DNA of 44,942 nucleotides. Source: Pelargonium cotyledonis (taxonomy: Eukaryota; Streptophyta; Magnoliopsida; Geraniales; Geraniaceae). Position numbers and translations under genes: made by a program. This document shows, piece after piece, positions 32,112 to 43,361 of this stretch. Each line of letters begins with the position of its first letter. Within the stretch, counting starts at the first letter, position 1. The DNA is taken from assembly GCA_036897625.1 (NCBI GenBank), contig JAYMTA010000080.1:1-44942 (forward strand), in the 5' to 3' direction. The notes under the pieces are model-generated. The model was not told the origin of the DNA. It made no database searches and saw only the letters and a program-made list of their open reading frames with translations.

Positions 32112-35100
32112 TCAGTTCACAACGTCGAGAACTAGTTTCCGGGACTTGAGGACTGACCATTTCATCCGGCGATAATATGCAGCTTGTAGCAGTGCAAGGG
32201 ACAGAACAAAAATCCACTTGAATCCCATCTGCACAGTTCCAAAGCCGAAGGAAGTTGGAAACAAGAAAAGAAAATTTCCCAATAAACCCAATGCAAACAT
32301 ACCCTTCTCAAATGCATAAACAACATGATAATTTTCAGGTTATAGGAAAGCACTCATGGGCATTCATTTATTCTATATTCATGTTTAACATTGATGGATG
32401 AAGATACAACTTGATGACACTTACCAATTTTCTTTCTTCCATTTCCGGCTCAGCAGCCCATGACAAAAATGTCACGATGTCTTTAGCCATCTGTGCCAAC
32501 ATTGCAAAAAGACGAAACATCACGTCCTTGTAATTGAAAATTTGCAAATTTCAAGTGCAGGGTGAAGGTAAAAAGATTACTTGTGAAACTGTTGCAGCAG
32601 TACCGTCTTCATATTCCACAGCACCATCATTGAGTACTTGGGGCATAGCTATTGCTCCACCAGGGAAGTAAGGATTATAGTATAGCCCTTCTCGAAGCTG
32701 CACACATTTGAAAGAGTAAAATAAAATACTGTCCAACAAAAGAGCAAAGGCCAGTTACTATTTAGCACAAGTCACAGTAAAGAGCTCGTCTCATTACTAA
32801 CATGCGGGGTAGTATTCTTTCATGTTTTCAGCTTTGCAGTTAATTCGAGTTTATATTAACTAGAAATGTTAATATCTTCCAATAAATTATGCAGCACAAG
32901 TTACTCGTAATTAGAGCTGACAATTCAAGTTTCGGGTTAAAAAGACAAACCCAAGAGATGCCAGTTTCTAGAATAAAACATGCAGGTTTTCCCACAAAAA
33001 TACAGGTCAAGTTTTGGGTGGTCACAAGTTTGGGTCCTAATTGTCAGCTCTACTCGTAATTATTAACAAAAGAGCACTCACTTGTGATAATTAGGATACA
33101 GGGTTCAGTTCTGTCTACTTTAAATGCGATAAAAGCTTACCCATAACTAGAAACAGATACTGACAATCTAACAAAACAAATACATCTGTGATGAGGGACA
33201 GCCAACATTATTCACTATTTATTTTCTTTATAGTTTTGATGTAGTTATTCAACTGTTTTAGATAGGATCATTATTTAGTAATTATATTCTTTATCGTTTT
33301 GGATGTACTTGTTTAAGTTCTTTGGATAGGATTTGGTTGTATTCTATTTAGAATGTACTGTATGTTTAGTTTTGAATCAGATCTGACGATAATGAAAATG
33401 AAGACACTATTTTAACCTACATCAATCTGTTTCACAGAAAAGGGCAAAGTATTAGTGATGTCATTTCGGTAGATTTTTATCAGGCTAAAAACATAAACAT
33501 TATTAATAAACTACAGAACAGTTTAGCATGAATGAGAACCTCAGACAGAAGTTAAAATTTCCTATAAGCTGGTATAGTAATTGATCATTTTCTTTTATAT
33601 CAGAATAGTATGACAAAGGAAGAAGAGATTACCGTGACACCGGCCGGAGGATTGCGGTAACCAGTGAGAAGAGCAAATATATAGTTCTGGCCATTGTGTC
33701 GGGCCTGAAAGGAAATGGAATTCAGTATCGATTTGTAGAAATAAAATTATAACCCATTTCCAATACCATGGGAATACCTTAGTCATGAGACTCAAATCCG
33801 GAGGATAAGCCCCATTATTAATAGATCTAGCCTGTTGTTCATTCGCATATGGCTGAGGGAAACGGTCACTCAGTTTGCCTGGGCGAGTGAACATCTCGCC
33901 CTCATCATTAGGCCCGTCAACCACCTCTGTCTCTGCTGCCATACTTTTAACCTCTTCCTCAGTATACGCCACACCGACAAGATCACGATATGAAACTAAA
34001 TTCAAGGAGTGGCAGGATGCGCCTATTGCTTGGTAGACCTGGTGACCCCTACGGATCCTGCTCATGTAAAACAAACATCATTATATCAGATAAATCTTGT
34101 AATTCAAGTTAAACTAATAACCAGAATTGGAAATTATGAATTTCTGATGTAAGTCTGTGCATGAACCACATCATAACTGTGAAAGAATGAAATAGAAAAG
34201 TGAAAGGAATTTCATAGATCTGCTAGCCTGGAAGGGGTACCCAAAAAAATCAGCCCACTACTCAGTTTCGTCTAGCTAGCCAGTTAGGACTGAGTCCACA
34301 AATACATTACCTGTGAAACCTGTGAACCCAGCTTCACAAGCAGAGAGTAGATTTCATGCCTCTTAATGCTGGTCTGAAAATTCTTTACAGATTTGAAAGG
34401 GTGGGCAGATAGAGATGGTTAAGAGTGGTTTTACAAACAATAATATGACTTTTTTCGGGAACAGTTCAGCAATGAACTTACGAGGCATGGTCATATGAAC
34501 TAAGGAAGCCTTCATGTGACCATGGATAGTTAGGAGGCTCCAATCCATGTTCTGCCTCATCAGAGAAAGCTACTGTTCCAAAGCTCAAAAGCCCTGAAAC
34601 ACTTGCCCCAATAAGTGCAAGCACTCCTAAAGAACTTGTGCCGTCGGGTCCAAATCTCTCTTGACCAAGCTTTGAACTAAGGGCAGGCAGTTGGTTCTGC
34701 AAATTACAGTTTAGAAATATTAACAGTAAAAAAGTTTAACCCAGAACATGACTGACCAATACATTAGTGAGATCAGGTACAACAAAAAATCAAATCCAAA
34801 CTCGTTCCAACAAATATCAAACAATACACTTGTGCCTTCATTTCCATCTGTATAACAGCTTTAAACAAATCAAAAACTTCAAACCATCTTTTATGTGTAC
34901 TAAGAGTCCACTCACTCAACACAAAAAAGACTATAATGCTAAAGGTTTGTGTCATTAAAGACTTACTCAAAAATAAAAATGCTCAATAAGAATCATCAGT
35001 ATGCTAGAACACAGAATAAAGTGAAACGAAAATAAAAGTAAAACACAGATGGTCAACTACAAATTAGCTTATTATGTTTATGATCAAGCCAACTTTCCCC

Positions 35101-36314
35101 ATAGCGCACAATTTTTGCATCCCAATTATCACATACTAATCTTAATATACAACCCACCAAATTCTTTCACAGTACACATATTAATCACAATTTACTCTAG
35201 AATAAAACATTCAGTGGCACAGTCAATTACAAACAGCTTAGACTAGCAAAATGCTGAACTAGATGCAGAAGATGCATTTGCAATCCCTACAATAATAAAA
35301 TTATCGTAATAGCCCACCAAAGTTCATAAGAAAAGTATGAAATTCAATAATTATCCAAATTTCAAAAATGTTGGGGTTGGCTACTAAATTCTTTAGCAAA
35401 ACTCTCTGGGTTCTTCTATTTGCATTCTCCTCCTCGACTGTACCGGACATACCCAACCCTATTTGAAGCTATCTACTTTGCAAGGTCAAGTACTATCACA
35501 ACTTACCTCACTACTTCTTTTAAAGTGAAACTATGTTACCCCGACCCTTTTAGTTTCTCCTAAGCGAATTATCTCGCTTCTACTCTCATGATCACACTAT
35601 TCTCTCTATGTTCAACATGTCATTGTCATCTTCAACAATTTTCCTGCATCTCACAGTTTTTCCTCGAATAGTCTCATTAATCTAAATACCAAACAAATAC
35701 ATACAGTAATAATGAAGCTATTAGATAACATCTCAGCCACACAATCTCCCAATCAAATAATGACATAAGTGAATCAGCAATAGTACCATAGCATCGCTGC
35801 TCCGACGAGTGACTTTCCCAATAAAGCGATTGAGCACTCCTCGTCCTGAACCAAAATTCAACAAATTTTCAGAAAATAAGCAAAATTCAGCAAGAAATTA
35901 CACACGCAAAAAACAAAAGCAAAACTGCTTGACTGAGTTGACTCACCTAAAGCGACTAACTACACAATTGTGTAAGCCATTAAAAAATGTAATTTTTAAA
36001 ACATGTAATGTAGCAAATGACTCATATAAATTAAAACTGACTAATAAATTGTATTATGATTTGTCTATCCGAACTTACTCATTTAATTTGTGTCGTGTCA
36101 ACCAGATCATAATCGGATCACGTTCATATTGATACATTAAGCATAATACTCAACTTTCAACCCGACACGATGCAACATACAAATTCTTCGAGCATACCAC
36201 CACTAAATTGAGCTCAATTACACATTTTCAAATCAAATTCAAAATTCCAAAGTCATAAAGTTTATGAGAAATGGTAGCTAGATCCATACCGTCGATGCCG
36301 AACCCGTTCCTCAT
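32112..36314 (-). CDS. CYC1: Mitochondrial cytochrome c1 (complex III heme subunit), eight exons, first heme cysteine replaced by Gly
   Basis: Electron carrier between the Rieske protein and cytochrome c, anchored in the inner mitochondrial membrane. Exons on the - strand: 36314-36290, 35845-35787, 34696-34482, 34057-33778, 33704-33633, 32697-32581, 32490-32425, 32228-32112. All have GT-AG sites and matching phases, giving 316 residues. An Arg-rich presequence (1-~30) and a hydrophobic sorting segment ([20 protein letters not shown], ~53-72) form a bipartite signal. Conserved blocks: [71 protein letters not shown] (axial Met ~235), [11 protein letters not shown] and a C-terminal membrane helix (279-299) ending [10 protein letters not shown]. 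The heme motif should be CASCH but reads GASCH (Gly112, Cys115, His116; codon GGC at 34023-34021). The preceding residues (QAI) also deviate from the usual QV. It may be a diverged or dying paralogue. A 5' UTR intron with acceptor TTTGCAG just before the ATG is likely. Confidence 0.93.
32912..33052. mobile_element. hAT-type MITE, 141 bp, in cytochrome c1 intron 5
   Basis: Terminal inverted repeats TAGAGCTGACAAT and ATTGTCAGCTCTA are perfect. An exact 8-bp target duplication CTCGTAAT flanks it at 32904-32911 and 33053-33060. An 8-bp duplication and TAG-start ends are hAT hallmarks. No coding capacity; the perfect duplication suggests a fairly recent insertion. Confidence 0.92.
35366..35660. 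mobile_element. Possible retroelement fragment in cytochrome c1 intron 2
   Basis: Begins TGTTGGGGTTGGCTACTAAAT and continues as C/T-rich sequence unlike the surrounding AT-rich intron. The GTTGGGGTYGGCTAC word is a frequent component of dispersed plant repeats. No ends were found, so the class is uncertain. Confidence 0.3.
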
Positions 36315-36640
36315 CCCGAAACCTGCAAATACAGAGAAAAATCAAGATCAAATTCGGAAGCAAAAATGAACAGAAATCTAGAGAGAGTACGCACGACTGT
36401 GTTGTGCTGTGGATTAGGTTTTCGGAGGAGAGACTGAGAGTCTGTGTTGTGAGATTAGGGTTGAGACGAAACTCGAAAGTACAGAACAATGCGGGATGCG
36501 AGAGTTGGAAGCAGAGGAGAAAATGTTTAAAAGGAGTGTGGAGACCAGACGTGTATAATCAGATCACCATGAGAAATTTACGGTGTCTGATGAAAATTAG
36601 TGGTCTGATTTTGATTTAGGTGATTAAAACCCATAATAAT
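36315..36640 (-). promoter_or_regulatory. Leader and promoter region of the cytochrome c1 gene
   Basis: Reading on the - strand, a TATTTGCAG acceptor-like site lies a few bases upstream of the ATG (36314), and a GTGC|GTACTC donor-like site near 36390 could end a non-coding first exon. The transcription start is not visible; assignment is by position. Confidence 0.35.
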
Positions 36641-37285
36641 AGACTCTCTTTTTTGTTTGTGTTAAGAAGCAAATTTTGAGGGTAATAAAAATTGGTTTAG
36701 TAGAGCTTGAAAAAAAACATACATTTAACAGTCAAATCTTAGTTTTCCTAAATTTGAGGACAATTTTGATTTGGTCAAAATTATTGAAATTAGATACATT
36801 AATCTAGTCTTTACTAAATAATTTTTGTCAAAATAAAAATTCGACAATAGGTGCATTTAGCATTATTGAATTAACGAGACAATCACATTTTCTTTTCAAA
36901 TTTGATTTCAAACTTGCTCCTATGTAAAGTATTGGTTCCATGCATTTCATATTCTGGTCGTAGCAAGCTCCAAAATTTGTTAGTTAGTTACACGCATAGC
37001 GCCTTGAGTGAAGTTGAAAAGAATTGTAATTTGAAATTCGAAACGACAAATAATAATGTCACGTGGATACAATTTGTTTACTACGATAGTTAAAACAAAC
37101 TAACGAGAGGGATAAAACGGACCAACAATGTTAAAGCTCTGGAAATTAAGTGGTTTATTCAAAGAACAAATAGGTTTCCTCAAAATAAACTCAATTAATT
37201 TATACCCTCAAAATATAATACAAGACACTTCTAACATAGAGACTACTGTAACATTTGGTGAAAATAAAAAACTAAAAAAAAAATC

Positions 37286-37471
37286 TTAGAAATGATAAGA
37301 TGAAGATTGGTAAAGATGAGAACCACAATCTTGTTGCTCTAAGATGGTCCTGATGCTAAACCATCTTGCTTTTACTGATTCTTCTTCAAATGAAACATTT
37401 TCACATGCAAAACTCTTCCAGATGGTGCTTTCGGCCTCTGATTCTTCCTTCAAGACCTGATACATCAATTG
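37286..37471 (-). CDS. Possible terminal exon of an unidentified gene
   Basis: On the - strand, after a CTTTGTAG acceptor (37475-37472), an open frame reads QLMYQVLKEESEAESTIWKS, then a charged stretch, and ends SHLYQSSSYHF before a stop at 37286. Its amino-acid composition is balanced and coding-like, unlike the AT-rich background, but I recognise no family. Other exons were not convincingly located. A 15-base candidate micro-exon (38609-38595, between TACAG and GTGAGT) lies upstream on the same strand. It could equally be a relic or chance. Confidence 0.3.
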   Translation of the reverse strand, partial: QLMYQVLKEESEAESTIWKSFACENVSFEEESVKARWFSIRTILEQQDCGSHLYQSSSYHF

Positions 37472-37475
37472 CTAC

Positions 37476-38877
37476 AAAGGTTGTTCATTGAGCACACCAA
37501 CTGGGTTAGGTTTCATTTTCCATGTGTCTCGGTCCAAATCCAATTTCGAACTTAAAGCACTTCTTCAGGATGACAGCAGAAAATACAGTTTACATGACAA
37601 CATAAGTTATTACCTATCTCGTAAGAATAGGACAAAGATAAATATATTATGCAAGTACATGAACTTTCACCCAATTTGCAGTATGGACCAGGATCCTGCT
37701 ATAAAACCGAGCATAAAAAGGACCCGAGTTCTCTAAAATGGGTGCAGACATAAATGAGAACGTATAACTTATATATCGCTCTTATGCAAGCTATGGTTAG
37801 ATAAAAAAAAAATTTTGAAACCACCTCACTCAACTCTAGTAATAGAAGCATTTTGATCTTGAAACAAAATTATATGAAAGCTCGTAGGTTTTGAGAGAAA
37901 AATCTCTAATGCAGCTCATATTATAAATTCCCAGAATCATACCTGTGCTACTAGTATTATACAACCAGATGGTACATCCTAAGAAATTCAAATCATAAAT
38001 GTGTAGTTAGATCAAGCAGAAAGAAATCGTTTTCGTTACCGTCTTTGCACTGATTAATGTATATAGATACACCCAAAACCAGTACTGATTCGAGCACAAC
38101 ATTTACGGACACTGTGAATACATAACATATACAGAAGAGTAGTTAAGAGCTAGAAGTTGTGACTAAAATCAAATTGTAAGCAAATACACAAAGTAACAGA
38201 GTCCTGTACAAAGTAGTAATTGAAACAAAGAGTTACAGAACAAGCTATACTTCTTAAATACATGCAAGGTGCTAGTACTTAGCATTGGATACGAGTTATG
38301 TTGCTTCTATATTACTCCAAACTCAGATATGAAATTGAAAAGAACAAACATTCTCATATTTAGATGTAAGGAATCATCGGATGTATTATATAACTCGATC
38401 CCAAGATCACATAAACCCCCACGACCACAAATGTGCGCATACACTAAAAGTAAATAAAACTGAACCTTACCAACCATTTGACTAATAGCACCCAGGAAAT
38501 ACGAAGTATGTTATCTTGAAAGTGAGATGGCTAAAAAATGTGTAATAGTTGATTTTATTACAATGTCAGGACGGGAACACAATCCCTTACTCACCTGATA
38601 TGGAGTTACCTGTACTATAGTCTACAGAGAAGCAGAGGATCAAACCATATGTATAGAGTGTAAATCTGCAGGCTGGCATATACAAAAACAAAGAAATCAT
38701 AAAAGACACTTCATCAAGTTATTTTAAGACAACGGATACGCACAAGGGTCCCAAATAAGGCCACTAACGAGACAAGAAGAAATAGACAAGATGCTAGCTA
38801 CGTCATACTGATATCATTGTTGACAAAGACAACCACAATATAGTAAAGACAGAAGAACAATTTTTTTTTTTTATATA
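37476..38877. other. Region with no supportable gene
   Basis: AT-rich sequence between the possible terminal exon and the Stowaway-like element. Apart from the 15-base candidate micro-exon at 38595-38609, nothing could be supported. Confidence 0.4.
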
Positions 38878-39110
38878 CTCCCTCCATCCTAAAACGAGTG
38901 TCTTTGTTTCATTTTTGAGACAAATTAAGGATAATTTAGTCAGGGATGGACATTTCCTCTTGTACCCCCCACATCATTACAAACTCAAGGGACTCATTAT
39001 GAGGATATTATTGGTAATTCACACCTAACAAATTTCTTCAAAAGGAAAGAGGGCACATTTTAGGACAAAAATGCAAAACAATTAGAGCACTCATTTTGAC
39101 ATTGCAAGCT
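38878..39110. repeat. Degenerate Stowaway-like MITE
   Basis: The left end CTCCCTCCATCCTAAAACGA, preceded by TA, is the classic Stowaway terminus. The right end is not preserved as a full inverted repeat: only GAGCACTCATTTTG remains, echoing the inverse of CGAGTGTC. It appears truncated. Confidence 0.55.
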
Positions 39111-39469
39111 TTCTTCTAATAACAAAAGTCACTCAAAAGCAGACTAAGAGTAAACAATAAGCTTGTTTTTTCAAGCCAACATTTGCTTATGTGACACATT
39201 TCAATTTGATGTGCAAGTTACTTCTACTTTTGAGAAATGCTAACAAATAAGGCCGAAAGATTTTTTATGCTTTACCTGTTATATCCATGTAAGAGGAATT
39301 TTGAAAACATTGTAACAGGCTGTGGATGTCAGCTACCCGCTACACAAAGCCTGTTAGTGCCAATCAATGGTAGAACTTTAAAAAACGCTAACAATCAAAC
39401 AAAAACTTTACGCATAGAGGCACATACAATTCAAATACATGCAAAGGGACTTGGTAACTAATAAGACTG
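39111..39469. other. Region with no supportable gene
   Basis: AT-rich, no coding stretch, RNA gene or clear repeat recognised. Confidence 0.4.
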
Positions 39470-40985
39470 TAGGAGAAAGAATAAGTTACTGATTTTGAAA
39501 TTTTGGTATGAGACGTTCGATTGCATTGCAGAAATAGGAGCGCTGCAAGAATGAAGATACTAGAGCTATAACCCTGGCTTTTTCACAAACATAACAATTC
39601 AATTTATTCACCTTCACAGCTTCACTAAAATAATCACATTTCATTAGGTGTCAAATTTAGTTAAGAATCCAAAAAAAAAAAAAAAAACCCCTACCCAGGG
39701 CCTGGCCCAAAGCATTTCTAATACTAAAACCCTGGTTTTTTCATAAACATAACAATTCAAGATCACTTCAATTTATTCTTCCATCAGTAAAATAATCATA
39801 TTTCCTTAGCTGTCAACGAAATTACAAAACCAAAAAGATCTCATACCAGTGACCCGACACAAGCAATTTTGCTGGGATCAAAACAAAATGTTGCCTCATT
39901 GTCCACAACTGGCAATGAGATAAACTTAAACCCGTCTTCATCTACAGACCTTTAGAAGCAAGGTATGCAAACCTCCATATTTGGCAATGAGACTATCTGA
40001 GGAATCATCAGTATGTTTCTCAAACAAATTAGAACGTACATGCAAAGAAACAAATAACTAAGAATGTGTAAGAGAATAAATAAATTACTGATTTGGACAT
40101 TTTTGTATGATATGTCCTATTGCATTGCAGACCAAAGAAGCACCCCAGCAACGAAGCTACCAGAACTATAACCCTGGTTTTTTTCATGAACACAAAAATT
40201 CAGCATCACTTCAATGTATTCTTCCAGCCTTAAAATAATCAAATTTCATTAGATGTCAATGAAGTTGAGAAACCAAAAAATATCTCATACCAGTGACCCA
40301 GCATAAGTACTTTTGCTGGGATCAAAGCAAATGATGCCCCATTGTCCACACCAGGCAATGTTGCAAACTCAAACCCATCATCATCTACAGACCTTTTGAG
40401 GAAAGGTATGCCAGACTCCATATTTGGCCATGAGACTTTCTGAGGAAGCATCATTATGTTTCTCAAAGAAATTAGAACATGCTGGCATAGGAGCTAGTGA
40501 CTGAACACACATGCAAAGGAACTAGTGACTAAGAATGTGTAAGAGAATAAACAATTTACTGATATTACATTTTGGTATGAGATGTCCAATCGCATTGCAG
40601 ACCAAAGAAGCACCACAACAACGAAGATACTAGAACCACAATCCTGATTTTTTAATGAACATAACAATTCAATATCACTTAATTCAATTTACCTTCATTA
40701 AATTAATCAAAATTCATTAGATGTCAATGAAGTGAAGAAATCAAAATAGATCTCATACCAGTGACCCGGCAAAAGTACTTTTGCTGGGATCAAAGCAAAT
40801 GTTGCCCCATTGTCCACACCAGGCAATGTGGGAAACTTAAAACCCATCATCATCTACAGACCTTTAAAAGCAAGATATGCAAACCTCCACATTTGGCCAT
40901 GAGCCTTGTTGAGGAAGCATCAATATGTTTCTCAAAATGAAACCCAGTTGCTGCCAAATGATAAGTAGGTTATTAGACTGTTAAG
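39470..40985. repeat. Three tandem copies of a ~470-bp unit
   Basis: Units at about 39470-40060, 40061-40530 and 40531-40985. Shared landmarks in each: GATGTCC.AT.GCATTGCAGA (39514, 40111, 40584); CATTAGATGTCAATGAAGT (or TTAGCTGTCAACGAAAT) ; TCTCATACCAGTGACCC (39840, 40284, 40752); TTTTGCTGGGATCAAA; CATTGTCCACA; CATCATCTACAGACCTTT; TTTGGCCATGAG; TATGTTTCTCAAA. Unit 1 is longer because of an extra A-rich segment near 39670. On the - strand each unit has a possible short ORF (SVDDDGFEFATLPGVDNGA in unit 2) ending at a CTG|GTATGAG donor-like site. These are not equally open in the three copies, so coding function is doubtful. Confidence 0.8.
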
Positions 40986-41737
40986 TAAAAAAACAAGCAC
41001 ACTATGATGTAGCAAAAGTAAACAATGGGCGCTATGATTATGTAAAATTCAGAAGTAACAATCATTATATAGCTACAAACATGAGATTGTACAACAGTTA
41101 TTATATGACAAGCAACTGTCATGTATATGACAAACGTAAACTTTGTTCAACTTTCTAACCAACAAGATAGTACAACAATATCATTTTATAGCTACAAGCA
41201 CATCATGTATTCATATCACCTGCTATGAGGAGAGGGAAACTTTGCATCACAATCTAAATGATGCCACCACTTGAAATCCAAAGGCATGGATTACATAAAT
41301 GAAATAATAAAAAACTACACTATACTACTTAATACTCATTCATGAAAAATGATACAGAAGAGCCAAAATATAAACTTTTTTACTCAACATAATATATATA
41401 TTATGACCTAAATATAAATACTTGAAACACTAGGCACTATAGTACTGCCTTAAATAAACATATTGCAAAACTTTGAAACTAATGCAATAGTACATCAATC
41501 CATTTAATATCTGATAAAATCTACTCAACATTTTTACAACAGAACCCTCTGTCAATATAAATTCATAATCTAACATTGTTAACAAACCACAATGGATAAA
41601 GAGCATATAACTTTCACTTTGCCTTTTACAACACCATCACAGCATTATAATGATATGAAGTTAACAAACCACAAAGGAAAAAGATATAGCTACAAAAAAG
41701 AAGTTTGAATTTTCCTAAACTAAAAAGAAGCCTGGTA
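40986..41737. other. Region downstream of the Agenet/Tudor-like gene
   Basis: AT-rich. It includes the 3' UTR of the gene at 41738-43323 (- strand) and, near 41390, a short TAATATATATATTA palindrome. No gene seen. Confidence 0.45.
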
Positions 41738-43323
41738 TTAAGTAGCAATTAGATTTTTCAACTCCCTTAAATGTTCATCATCAGAAATGCGTAGAGAATG
41801 ACGAAGATTTGACATCTTTAGTTCTTCATCCCAAGTCAAAGGCCCAGAAGCATACAATGCCTCAATAGCACAACGATAGGCAAGTAGCTCTGACCTATGC
41901 ACTCCTGCCACCAATTTGTTATTTGTGGAAAGAGGATAGTCTTCTTCCTCATATCCTCTGCCACAAAATGATTCAGCACCATTACCAACAAATTTCTCAT
42001 TAATTGGAAGAAGACATTCTTCCTTCTCACGCCCTCGACCACAAAATGATTCAGCATCACTACATAAACTCTCAGTGTCTTCCCAATAGTGTTTTGTAAA
42101 ACAAAAGGGAAAATCACGAATAACATTGTTGTTAGCACTACAACTACCAACAGAAGACGCACAACTCTCAGTGTCATCTGATATTGAGGTTCCTGCAATA
42201 AAACTATTATCTCCCCTACCAACTTCTCGTCTATATAGATCATTTCTTCCATTATTATAAAAAGAATGCACACATTCTTCACCCATTAATTCTTGGGGGA
42301 AGATAAATGCATCTACCTTTTCAAATTCCGGGGATGCATTTTCCAGAAAGATCCGTTGACGGCTACCATCTCTCTCAACCACTCTCACCTTCCGAGCAAC
42401 TGCGTTACATGATTCAACATAAGACGAACCAAAAGGTGATCTCTTCATTTTTCTATTGGAGACTGTGAAGGTATTTCGGAGTTCATCATCTTCTTCAGTG
42501 TTACAATGATAATCTTTGACATATAACTTTGTACTTGTATGAGACTGCCTGTTCCCCGTAGGCATAGCACAATTTCCAGAACCCTGTTCAAACAAAAAAA
42601 GACAAATGCTAATTAGGCACAGTAGAGAATTCACAAGAAACAAGATAAATACACAAAAAAAGGAAAAGGACTGCAGTGTAACAATCACTGAATAACAAAC
42701 AATTATGATAGAAGAAACAAGTAAAGAAAAGGCATTACCCAGTGTGCTGGTCCCACAAAAGTGGAGTCTTGGGAGGGTTCAAATCAGTTCGGTCCTAACC
42801 TTCAGCACTTTTGCATGAAGTGGCCTCTCTCGATAGTTGAACCCGCCATCTGCAGTTGAAGCCCAAGACTTTTACCATTACACTAGATAATGACCCCTAA
42901 AGAGCACATATTAAAATGTATAATTACCTCTCCAACTACAAACCAAGTCCCGTTTTCCCAAGATTGCCGGACCCTGAGATGAGATTTATGGACTTGAAAT
43001 TCCTTAGTCAATCCAAGTAACCTAACCAAAAAGTAGTTCCCATCCATAACCTTCGTAACCGTTGCTGTTTTCCACGAAAGATTGTGAAAAGCCTCTACCA
43101 GATCACCAGGGACCCAATAATCAAACCCTTCCACTGGAGGTGGGCAGGGCCTGATTGCCGTCCTAGGCACCTTCTCCAATATTGCTGCAGTAGTTAATGG
43201 AAACCAACCATACTTCACTGTGTATGTACGTCCATTCCCAGAGATAATCTCAGCACAACGCCAAGCACCTGTTGCAACCTCCTTGCTCAGCACCTCCACT
43301 TTAGACCCTTTCTTCAACCTCAT
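41738..43323 (-). CDS. Agenet/plant Tudor-like domain protein (At4g32440-type), two coding exons
   Basis: Putative chromatin or RNA reader of the plant Tudor-like (Agenet) family; the ligand is unknown. Coding exons on the - strand are 43323-42928 and 42583-41738, both in phase 0, giving 413 residues. The N-terminus [15 protein letters not shown] opens a tandem Agenet module (residues ~1-130): [61 protein letters not shown] low-complexity acidic middle follows, with a 26-residue internal duplication (ESFCGRG...). The conserved C-terminal helix domain contains [20 protein letters not shown] and [13 protein letters not shown] recall the Arabidopsis relative At4g32440 having the same N- and C-terminal blocks. 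Skipping the SINE-derived sequence in the intron keeps the frame. A non-coding first exon near 44738-44815 is likely, with its acceptor TTTTCAG just before GTTGCTAAATTG at ~43361. Confidence 0.9.
42732..42900 (-). mobile_element. tRNA-derived SINE (Au-like) in the coding intron
   Basis: Reading on the - strand it has an A-box-like TAGTGTAATGGTAAAAG (near 42885-42869) and a B-box-like GGGTTCAACTATC (near 42844-42832), the internal RNA polymerase III promoter pair. Its 3' half reads ACCCTCCCAAGACTCC then CTTTTGTGGGACC and CACTGGGTAATGCC, which resembles the tail of the angiosperm Au SINE family. It lies wholly between the two coding exons. Confidence 0.7.
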
Positions 43324-43361
43324 GATAGCTATGAATTCAATTCAAACACAATTTAGCAACC

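Noticed and set aside
42801..42850. A 50-base middle exon of the Agenet gene (translation [16 protein letters not shown] in one frame)
   Set aside because: It lies inside a tRNA-derived SINE, its length breaks the frame between two phase-0 exons, and direct joining of the outer exons gives the expected protein.
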